Shown here one piece after another: positions 1 through 4,682 of a DNA stretch of 5,435 bases. Source of the DNA: GCA-2687025 sp964473525 (GTDB lineage Bacteria; Poribacteria; WGA-4E; GCA-2687025). The translations under genes were made by a program, and so were the position numbers. The DNA lies in NCBI GenBank assembly GCA_964473525.1, contig CAYYPK010000098.1, forward strand, positions 1-5,435, in the 5' to 3' direction. The notes under the pieces are model-generated. The model did no database searches. It was given only the letters and a program-made list of their open reading frames with translations, and was not told the DNA's origin. Position 1 is the first letter of the stretch; the number at the start of each line of letters is the position of its first letter.

Positions 1-15
1 CATAATAGCAGGCAC

Positions 16-92
16 GGTGAGCGTAGCTCAGTCGGTAGAGCACCTGACTGTGGATCAGGTGGTCGGGGGTTCAAGTCCCCTCGCTCACCCCA
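16..92 (+). tRNA. tRNA-His (anticodon GTG)
   Basis: A full cloverleaf can be folded by eye. The acceptor stem GTGAGCG (17-23) pairs with CGCTCAC (82-88). The D-arm begins GCTC at 26. The anticodon stem CCTGA (43-47) pairs with TCAGG (55-59) around a loop with anticodon GTG at 50-52. The T-arm has loop TTCAAGT at 70-76. An extra G at 16 faces C89, the G-1:C73 pair diagnostic of histidine tRNAs, and the CCA end is encoded (90-92). It decodes CAC/CAU in translation. The gene is intact, and an integrase gene starts 162 bases downstream, so its 3' half is the likely attachment site of the element that follows. The promoter lies outside the window. Confidence 0.97.
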
Positions 93-182
93 CCTACCGG
101 TCCCCACGAACCCGCATGAACACTGCATGTATCGGATGACCTCCCGGGCGGCCTCTGCCGTAGATGCGCGAGGGCAAGTCGT

Positions 183-240
183 TTCTTTCCTGGCGCTTTC
201 CCGCCATTCAGCGGTAGAATAGGAAAGAATCAGGAAAGCC
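183..240. repeat. Clustered CTTTCC / GGAAAG arms upstream of the integrase
   Basis: Four copies of a six-base core lie within 58 bases: CTTTCC at 185-190 and 196-201, and its reverse complement GGAAAG at 222-227 and 233-238. Two longer inverted pairs are visible: TTCTTTCC (183-190) with GGAAAGAA (222-229), and CTTTCCTG (185-192) with CAGGAAAG (231-238). A -10-like TAGAAT (215-220) sits between the two halves, with no convincing -35. Position between the tRNA and the integrase start suggests arm-type integrase sites or an operator for the integrase gene; that role is inferred. The rest of the 93-254 gap shows no gene. Confidence 0.5.
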
Positions 241-254
241 TGGAGGTCCTCGCC

Positions 255-1379
255 ATGCGGAAGCCCACCGGAACCCGTCAGCACATCCGCCTCCTGCCGA
301 ACCACCGCCGGACGTCAGGACTGTTCAAGCGTAACGGCGAGTTCATCGCCGACATCAAGCCCGACGACGGCAAGCGCGTGATACGGAAGCTGGGGACGGA
401 TTTCGCGCAAGCCGAGGCCCGGTTCGACGACCTGCTCGGGGAACTCAACGAGGCCGCCGCAGACGCGGACAGCCCGCGTGTGGCGGACTTCCTCCTCTCG
501 ACCTTCCTGCCGACACAACGCCGGCTCAAGTCCTATGACAGCAGCGAGTGCAGCGTGCGGGGCGTTGTGCGGTTCCTGGAAGCGACGGAATCCGAGCTAC
601 GCCTGCGGGACGTGGGGCCGCAGCACGTCGAGCGTCTGCGGGCGTTCTACGTGGAACAGGGCCATGCGCCGCGCACAGTCAACATGTTCACGCAGAAGCT
701 CAAGCAGGCGCTCAACCACGCCGTTGACCTGGGTCTGCTCGCGGCGAACCCCATCGCCCGCGTGAAGCTGCTGCGGGTGGACAACCGACGCGTCAAGTTC
801 CTGTCGCTCGACGACTTCGCCCGCCTGCTCGACGCGGCGTCCAGCACCGGTGCTTACGACCTGTTCCTGACCATCGGCCTGACGGGGCTACGGCCCTCAA
901 ACGTGCGGCTGTTGACCGCGGACGAGGTGGACGGCGACATGATCCGCATTCCGCCGGAGAAGATGAAGGGCGGACGTTGGGGCGAGGTCCCTGTCTCGAC
1001 GCTCGCGCGGAAGCTGCTTGCCCGTCATGAGCCGAAGCCGTTCTACTACCCTGCCTGCGGGTGCTTCGATCGCCCCAAGGGACTGCGGAACGTGCAACGC
1101 GCCTTCGCATCGGCGGCCCGACGTGCCGGGCTGGAATGGTCAACGCTCTACGACCTACGGCACTTCTTCGCGTCGCAGCTGGCGAAGCACGGCGCGACCG
1201 AGCAACAGATAGGGCGTCTGCTCTGCCACGTGGGAACATCCGTGACGAGCCGATACGTGCACCACGACATTGACGACCTGCGCCCGTTCGTCGAGGCCCA
1301 CGGCGAGCGCGTGCGCGTCGCCCTCGGTGGATTGCCTACGCTCGCGCGGGTCGAGAGTGACACCGCGATCCGCGTGTGA
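255..1379 (+). CDS. Tyrosine recombinase / phage-type integrase
   Basis: A 374-residue site-specific recombinase that would cut and rejoin DNA at attachment sites through a covalent tyrosine-DNA intermediate. The N-terminal part (about 1-75) looks like an arm-binding region. About 75-170 is the helical core-binding domain, ending in QALNHAVDLGLLAANP. The catalytic domain follows (about 180-345). Active-site candidates are R213 in GLRPSN, K236 or K238 in the hairpin before VPVS, R302 in LYDLRHFFAS, H325 in LLCHVG and nucleophile Y334 in SRYVHHD. The first position of the usual HxxR box is Tyr (Y299), a departure seen in some family members. Start ATG 255 has a good ribosome binding site, GGAGGT at 242-247. 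Length is normal for the family. Its place next to tRNA-His marks it as the integrase of an island or prophage inserted at that tRNA. No excisionase gene is recognisable. Confidence 0.95.
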   Translation: MRKPTGTRQHIRLLPNHRRTSGLFKRNGEFIADIKPDDGKRVIRKLGTDFAQAEARFDDLLGELNEAAADADSPRVADFLLSTFLPTQRRLKSYDSSECSVRGVVRFLEATESELRLRDVGPQHVERLRAFYVEQGHAPRTVNMFTQKLKQALNHAVDLGLLAANPIARVKLLRVDNRRVKFLSLDDFARLLDAASSTGAYDLFLTIGLTGLRPSNVRLLTADEVDGDMIRIPPEKMKGGRWGEVPVSTLARKLLARHEPKPFYYPACGCFDRPKGLRNVQRAFASAARRAGLEWSTLYDLRHFFASQLAKHGATEQQIGRLLCHVGTSVTSRYVHHDIDDLRPFVEAHGERVRVALGGLPTLARVESDTAIRV

Positions 1380-1885
1380 TGGCATGTCCTGCCCGCCTGC
1401 CGATCTCGAACGCCGTCGCGGGCCCGCTCAATCGTGTCGCGGCGATGTCGGACGCCGCCGAGCGGGTTGCCCGGCAGATGGCGGCCGCTGTCCGACACTT
1501 GTTAGCCAATCGGGACGCGATGTCGGACACAGATGCCATGCTGTCGCTCACCGCCGGCCAGCAGCAGATGATCCAGACGAAGCGCGCGGAACTGCGTGCG
1601 CCGCCCCCGCTGCCAGACCCCGAGCCGGAACCCGACGCCGGCGTGACGATTCGGGGGCGAGGCGGCCGTTCGGCGCGCGCCTGCGCACCCGCGTGGCGCG
1701 TTGAGACAGTGGGACGCCCGGGGCGCAACGCTACTCCTCCTCGTCCCCAACCAGCATGGCGGCGCCGTCCTCGCCCGCGCCATGTATCAGCTGCACGAGG
1801 TCATTCGCCGAGAGGACAGGGAGCATGTAGGGCCCGTGCGGCATGGACCCCGTCGCTGACGAGATGTGGCCCCGCAGCGTGCTGA
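1379..1885 (+). CDS. Small unrecognised protein coupled to the integrase
   Basis: I do not recognise this 168-residue frame. Its ATG overlaps the integrase stop by one base (TGATG), suggesting translational coupling; no Shine-Dalgarno is visible. An internal ATG at 1445 is an alternative start. Residues 1-75 look like a real protein: helix-forming, with strong third-position GC bias, e.g. SDAAERVARQMAAAVRHLLA. A proline/acid-rich stretch follows (about 75-87). From about residue 90 the sequence turns into Arg/Pro-rich low complexity, and from residue 117 it lies antisense to the SecB-like gene, over 155 bases. The true gene may therefore be shorter: a +1 shift would end at 1704 and a -1 shift at 1646, each just before the convergent gene. 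The first part is moderately supported; the C-terminal half is doubtful. Confidence 0.4.
   Translation: MACPARLPISNAVAGPLNRVAAMSDAAERVARQMAAAVRHLLANRDAMSDTDAMLSLTAGQQQMIQTKRAELRAPPPLPDPEPEPDAGVTIRGRGGRSARACAPAWRVETVGRPGRNATPPRPQPAWRRRPRPRHVSAARGHSPRGQGACRARAAWTPSLTRCGPAAC
1446..1529. repeat. Three near-copies of palindrome TGTC-N-GACA
   Basis: TGTCGGACG (1446-1454), TGTCCGACA (1489-1497) and TGTCGGACA (1521-1529) are copies of a nine-base palindrome with a free centre; the second and third are exact reverse complements of each other. Starts are 43 and 32 bases apart, close to four and three helical turns. The first and third belong to a 12-base exact direct repeat (GCGATGTCGGAC at 1442 and 1517), in frame and encoding AMSD twice. 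They could be protein-binding sites within the small gene, or simply a coding repeat. Confidence 0.35.
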
Positions 1886-2189
1886 AGAGCACTATAGGCA
1901 GCGATACGTGCAATGCGTTCTGCGACTGTTCCTCCTGCAATGCGTCGCTTAGGTGTGCCGCCGCGGCGATAACCGCCACGATGGACTGGAACGGGCACTC
2001 GGTCCCTTCGACGGGCGTCGCGTAGACGGTAAGCTTCCCGCGATACAGGTCTACCGCGTCAGCATGGGGAGTCACGTTATAGCTCAGGCCCAGGTTCCAC
2101 TGGATCTCATCCGCCAGGCTGTAATCCATGTTGGCTTGGATGCTGAGGGCCTCGAGCCAGAGTTGCAGGATTTGGTAGGGGGCGGACAT
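1731..2189 (-). CDS. SecB-like chaperone of a toxin-antitoxin-chaperone (TAC) operon
   Basis: A cytosolic 152-residue protein, close to the length of classical SecB (E. coli SecB is 155). The SecB pattern is recognisable in the second half: a helix (SIVAVIAAAAHLSDAL, 69-84), then LFSTLRGHISSATG (101-114), then PHGPYMLPVLSAND (117-130). These match the SecB LFPYAREhIS...T..GG.P...L.PVNFD signature. The first half contains the expected strand region (LGLSYNV, then GKLTVYATPV at 51-60). The C-terminal tail is acidic (DEEE). ATG 2189 follows the antitoxin stop by two bases, so it is the last gene of a three-gene operon. By analogy with the M. tuberculosis TAC locus it should bind the C-terminal tail of the antitoxin, help it fold and protect it from degradation, rather than serve general export. 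The family call rests on motif and gene order only. Confidence 0.78.
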   Translation of the reverse strand: MSAPYQILQLWLEALSIQANMDYSLADEIQWNLGLSYNVTPHADAVDLYRGKLTVYATPVEGTECPFQSIVAVIAAAAHLSDALQEEQSQNALHVSLPIVLFSTLRGHISSATGSMPHGPYMLPVLSANDLVQLIHGAGEDGAAMLVGDEEE

Positions 2190-2191
2190 GG

Positions 2192-2809
2192 CTAGGCCAC
2201 CTGTTCGCGCAGTTCATACGAGCCCGAGCCAGGTGGCGGCCCGGACTCCTCGGTGTCCTCGCCAGCTTCTGCCCTGATGTCCTCTGCATCCACCCACATG
2301 ATCGTCCCTACGGGCCGGGTAGCTGCGGGGCTCGCAGTGTTCGTCAAGATCGTCTTGTGATCGAAGGGCCCGTCCTGCAAACCCAGCATGCCGCCAGACC
2401 CAGCTAACGGTGACCCGCCGGCCTCCGCGCTCTCCACAGTGCCGAAGTGAATGACCCCTGTCGCCATGCCATAGCCTGCACTCACTTGGCGCGTATAGTG
2501 ACCGGTCTGCTTCTCACGCACGACAACTTCCTGCTGATCCCCAACCAGGCGTAGCGTTGGCGTCAGCCCGACAGCGTGGGCAAGCCGCGCCACAGTATTG
2601 AGAGTGACATTCGGCTCGTTCTCCGCGTCATCCGCCATGAGCCTGCTGATCTGCGAGGCGTGCATCCCAGCCCCCGCCGCCAGCTCTGTCTTCGACATGT
2701 CCCGTGTGTGCATGGCCGCCTCAATGGCGAGCACGAAATCCAGATACATCTGCGCGCGCGAGGCGCCCGGGTCGTCCATCGCCTCCGCCATATGCGGATC
2801 CAAGATCAT
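2192..2809 (-). CDS. HigA-like HTH antitoxin with long C-terminal tail
   Basis: A 205-residue XRE-family antitoxin and probable repressor of its own operon. A helical lead-in (about 18-36) is followed by a helix-turn-helix at about 38-88: MSKTELAAGAGMHASQISRLM, with the second part LNTVARLAHAVGLTPTLRL. ATG 2807-2809 overlaps the toxin stop (ATGA), with GGGGGAG five bases upstream as ribosome binding site. The remaining 115 residues are far longer than in ordinary HigA proteins. They are Gly/Ser/Ala-rich with scattered hydrophobic segments (TGVIHFGTV, about 117-125; GTIMWVDAEDI, 168-178) and end in a Pro/Gly/acid stretch. In known TAC antitoxins a C-terminal chaperone-addiction segment makes folding depend on the SecB-like partner, and this tail is the obvious candidate, including W172. 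The HTH is secure; the tail function is inferred. Confidence 0.85.
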   Translation of the reverse strand: MILDPHMAEAMDDPGASRAQMYLDFVLAIEAAMHTRDMSKTELAAGAGMHASQISRLMADDAENEPNVTLNTVARLAHAVGLTPTLRLVGDQQEVVVREKQTGHYTRQVSAGYGMATGVIHFGTVESAEAGGSPLAGSGGMLGLQDGPFDHKTILTNTASPAATRPVGTIMWVDAEDIRAEAGEDTEESGPPPGSGSYELREQVA

Positions 2810-3264
2810 CTCGTCTCCCCCACCTGCCCTCGCATGCGAAGGTAGTCCTCGAAGTAGCGGCTAGCCNNNNNNNNNNGTAACGAGGGGAACTTCTTGTCGG
2901 TCTTGTAGAAGGTCTGGGCCAGTATCAGCGCGCCGGGGTCCATCCCTTTGGGAGGGTAGAACCACACGAACCGCCAGTAGTTACTGCCGGTTCTGATCCT
3001 GAACTCCTTGAGTCCCACACCGTAGTTCTGGATGCGCAAAGAGCCAAGATCGTCGATGAAGCCCGCAGGGGCATCGAGGTTGTCCGCGAAATGCTGCACC
3101 CACGTATAGAAGCGGAGCCGCACTGGCTGAGTAACGCGTTCATCAGTGGTCATAACCGTCTGGAAATCCGCATCGCGGCCCGTATCGAGTCGTGCGATGA
3201 GCAGCCTGCTGCCCTGATACACATCGACTAGGCTGACCTTTGCCTGCGAGCCACCGCTACCCAC
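2806..3264 (-). CDS. HigB/RelE-like toxin of the TAC operon
   Basis: A 152-residue toxin (four residues unknown) of the HigB/RelE group, whose members are usually mRNA interferases acting at the ribosome. The family pattern runs from about residue 47 to 142: a helix (RFYTWVQHFADNL), then G84-L-K-E-F-R-I-R (the family's GLYELR box), then YWRFVWFY (96-103), then LILAQTFYKTDKKFPS (113-128), which matches the hydrophobic strand and KK-TPK segment, then ASRYFEDYL. The N-terminal 45 residues are an extension over typical HigB. The start is GTG at 3264, with GGAGA at 3271-3275 six bases away. It is the first gene of the operon and overlaps the antitoxin by four bases; toxin-first order is typical of HigBA. 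The 10-N gap falls in the C-terminal part but keeps the frame. Catalytic residues cannot be assigned securely. Confidence 0.8.
   Translation of the reverse strand: MGSGGSQAKVSLVDVYQGSRLLIARLDTGRDADFQTVMTTDERVTQPVRLRFYTWVQHFADNLDAPAGFIDDLGSLRIQNYGVGLKEFRIRTGSNYWRFVWFYPPKGMDPGALILAQTFYKTDKKFPSLXXXXASRYFEDYLRMRGQVGETR
2867..2876. other. Assembly gap of 10 Ns inside the toxin gene
   Basis: Ten undetermined bases interrupt the toxin frame at residues 130-133. The frame is preserved across them. Between the proline of KKFPS and the alanine of ASRYFEDYL the gap leaves six residues, the number I expect for this segment in HigB-like proteins. The length is therefore probably right or nearly so, and the gene is probably not broken; a conventional fixed-length placeholder cannot be excluded. 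Confidence 0.95.
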
Positions 3265-3275
3265 GGCCAGTCTCC

Positions 3276-3309
3276 GGCCATATTAGCATATATGTCAAGC
3301 CGTCTGCAA
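3276..3309 (-). promoter_or_regulatory. AT-rich promoter/operator of the TAC operon
   Basis: Just upstream of the toxin start lies a conspicuously AT-rich stretch in GC-rich surroundings. On the minus strand it contains a perfect TTGACA (3298-3293), and a TAATAT (3285-3280) that could be a -10 paired with TTGCAG (3309-3304) at 18-base spacing. The exact promoter is unclear because TTGACA has no good -10 at 17 bases. CATAT (3279-3283) and ATATG (3290-3294) form an inverted repeat with a six-base centre, overlapping the promoter elements. This is a plausible operator for the HTH antitoxin. Confidence 0.5.
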
Positions 3310-3375
3310 TGGGTTCGACTCCGAGGTGTTGCCAGCTTGAGACGACATTCTGCGCTGACCGCCCGAACCACGGCC

Positions 3376-3411
3376 TGCCATTCTGAGGAGCTCGGTGACG
3401 AAGAGTCTCCC
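3376..3411. repeat. Degenerate dispersed intergenic repeat (candidate)
   Basis: On the minus strand this reads GGGAGACTCTTCGTCACC, then GAGCTCCTCAGAATGGCA. It resembles the GAGATTCTTCGC...CTCAGAATGACA sequence scattered in intergenic regions of many environmental bacterial genomes; in the plus direction it would translate as CHSEELGDEESP, a familiar spurious peptide. It lies in the 277-base gap between the lipoprotein and the TAC operon, which holds no supported gene. The assignment is from memory of the pattern, and this copy is imperfect. Confidence 0.4.
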
Positions 3412-3494
3412 TACGGCAGCGACATCTGCCGCCTCTGGCCCCGTCGCGCACGACCGCTGATCGTGGCTCACGGGCACCCATTATCATCATCTAT

Positions 3495-3541
3495 GGAGGA
3501 TACCGACTCCGACATCCGCCCGCGCCGTCGCGGCATCCTCC
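3495..3541 (-). terminator. Hairpin directly after the lipoprotein stop
   Basis: On the minus strand GGAGGATGCCG (3541-3531) pairs with CGGTATCCTCC (3505-3495), 11 pairs including one G-U, starting at the base after the stop codon. The 25-base loop can extend through a further CGAC/GTCG pairing. There is no clean U-tract; the sequence after it is AT-leaning (ATAGATGATGATAATGGG). It is probably a terminator or mRNA-stabilising hairpin separating the lipoprotein from the TAC operon. Confidence 0.5.
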
Positions 3542-4177
3542 TCATGCTGGTCTCCATTCCCAACGAATCCATGGGGCCACGATCTGTCCTGCGAGGCCAA
3601 ACGGCACCGAGGCGGACCCCCGGATCGTGTCGGTGTGGTCCGGTGTGAGCAGGAAGTCGTCGAAGGTCTCGGTGGCGAGCGCGAAGTCGTTCGCATCTCT
3701 CCACTCGATGGCCGCCTTGACACGCCAGACGGAGCTCGCTCTGTTTCGCAGGACGATCTGGTAGGCGTAGGTCCAACCGTCGGAGTCGCGGCCGATCACC
3801 TTGATCTTCACGCGGTCCACGACGACGGGATAGCCTTCCTCTTCTTCTTGCGGGTTGAAATCCTGCGTGAGGACCCGGGGCGGCGTGATGGGGATGCTGA
3901 ACCCGGTCTCGATCACCAGATCGTCGCGGAACAGGATCTGGAATGGCCGAGGGTCCGCGGTAGCGAGGCAATCGTATTCCCACAGGGACTGTCCCAGAGA
4001 CCACGTCGCCGCTAGGTTCCGCGTGTGGAGAGGGGGTCCGAATAGGTCGCGGATCTCTGCCGCGGACATGCCTACCTGAATGCTGCTCGCATCTACGCAC
4101 GGGTCGATCAGTTCCGGCCCGTCCTCGCCGCAGGCGAGTAGCGTGAGCGTGGCCAGCATGGCGAGCAGCGTCCGCAT
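3542..4177 (-). CDS. Lipoprotein with BamE/OmlA-like and Ig-like (FxLYD-type) domains
   Basis: A 211-residue predicted outer-membrane or periplasm-facing lipoprotein of unknown role. The signal peptide is MRTLLAMLATLTLLAC, with lipobox LLAC and acylated C16; Gly at +2 gives no inner-membrane retention signal. Residues 32-93 look like a BamE/OmlA module: IQVGMSAAEIRDLFGPP, then SLWEYDC, then FQILFRDDLVIETGF. After a Pro/Glu-rich linker (about 96-116, with EEEE) comes a beta-rich domain (about 118-209: VDRVKIKVIG, YAYQIVLRNRASSVWRVKAAIEW, TFDDFLLTPDHTDTIRG). It resembles FxLYD-type immunoglobulin-like domains. I chose ATG 4177 because AGGGAGG (4184-4190) lies six bases upstream and the signal peptide begins there; the frame is open further upstream. 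It lies between two toxin-antitoxin modules on the same strand, 88 bases after the Panacea pair. A link to either is not shown. The lipoprotein call is strong; the domain assignments are by eye. Confidence 0.85.
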   Translation of the reverse strand: MRTLLAMLATLTLLACGEDGPELIDPCVDASSIQVGMSAAEIRDLFGPPLHTRNLAATWSLGQSLWEYDCLATADPRPFQILFRDDLVIETGFSIPITPPRVLTQDFNPQEEEEGYPVVVDRVKIKVIGRDSDGWTYAYQIVLRNRASSVWRVKAAIEWRDANDFALATETFDDFLLTPDHTDTIRGSASVPFGLAGQIVAPWIRWEWRPA

Positions 4178-4197
4178 GGCGTGCCTCCCTCGTTGCG

Positions 4198-4203
4198 AGG
4201 ATA
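4198..4203 (-). promoter_or_regulatory. Possible extended -10 of the lipoprotein gene
   Basis: On the minus strand TGC precedes TATCCT (4203-4198), fitting an extended -10 (TGnTAtnnT), about 20 bases before the start codon; the -35 region is weak (TTCGCG at 17 bases). The leader would be very short. The gap 4178-4265 otherwise contains only a weak 5-bp GC hairpin (4241-4245 with 4258-4262) without a T-tract, so read-through from the Panacea pair is also possible. Confidence 0.25.
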
Positions 4204-4265
4204 GCACGACATGCCTGTTACGCGAAGCGTTCCGCCTCGACGCCGGGCAGGGCAGGGCGGCGACG

Positions 4266-4682
4266 CTACCGGTCGCGCGGATACAGGTTGTGGTCTGGAT
4301 CCAGCCACACTACGTAGAACGTGTAGCCCACGAGGAAGCCATGCACGCGACCATGCGCGCTCTGGCTTACCTCGAACTGGAAGGCTCGCTCGTCGTTCTC
4401 CTTGGCACCCCCGAAGCCGTCCTCCGATACCCGCTTCTCCTCGAAGTGGATCTGGTGGAAACGCCAAGACCGCGATTTTGTCGCGGTCAGCTCGCTCACC
4501 GGGATCTGACACGCTGCTTTCAGACGCTCCATCAGCTTGAGAAGATACTTGGGGTCTCGATTGCCGATGTCGAACTTCGAGTGCCGAGGCTGTAGATGAC
4601 GGAAACTGAACACAGGCCGCCCGCCATCGGGGTCGGAGCGTGGTCCTGCTACACGCGGCTTACTCTTCGATTTGCTCGCCAT
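4266..4682 (-). CDS. Putative toxin partner of the Panacea antitoxin
   Basis: I cannot name this 138-residue family. Its start (ATG 4682) overlaps the end of the Panacea gene by 23 bases, with no clear ribosome binding site, so translation is probably coupled. The first 20 residues are basic and disordered (MASKSKSKPR). The folded part begins PVFSFRHL (23-30), followed by a helix DPKYLLKLMERLKAAC (43-58), SWRFHQIHFEE (72-82), then RAFQFEVSQSAHGRVHGFLVG (beginning at R99) and the closing motif FYVVWLDPDHNLYP (122-135). Conserved-looking polar residues include H29, H34, H76, H79, R112, D128 and H131. There is no signal peptide or membrane segment. Panacea antitoxins are known to pair with many unrelated toxins, and the bicistronic overlap is the main reason for calling it a toxin. 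The closing VWLDPDHNLYP resembles small hypothetical proteins I associate with toxin loci. The coding call is firm; the function is inferred. Confidence 0.72.
   Translation of the reverse strand: MASKSKSKPRVAGPRSDPDGGRPVFSFRHLQPRHSKFDIGNRDPKYLLKLMERLKAACQIPVSELTATKSRSWRFHQIHFEEKRVSEDGFGGAKENDERAFQFEVSQSAHGRVHGFLVGYTFYVVWLDPDHNLYPRDR

Noticed and set aside
1698..1731. GCGTTG / CAACGC inverted repeat as a terminator between the convergent genes
   Set aside because: Only six pairs around a 22-base loop and no T-tract; too weak to call.
3257..3490. 77-residue minus-strand frame upstream of the toxin as an extra operon gene
   Set aside because: It runs through the AT-rich promoter and the repeat, has Arg-rich unstructured composition, and lacks any motif.
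3292..3648. 118-residue plus-strand frame across the TAC/lipoprotein gap
   Set aside because: No ribosome binding site, crosses the repeat and the hairpin, runs antisense into the lipoprotein, and contains the spurious repeat peptide. Judged a shadow.
4491..4500. CTCGCTCACC, a 10-base match to the tRNA-His 3' end (80-89), as an att repeat
   Set aside because: Too short, and it lies inside the putative Panacea partner gene; flanking bases do not match. Chance similarity.
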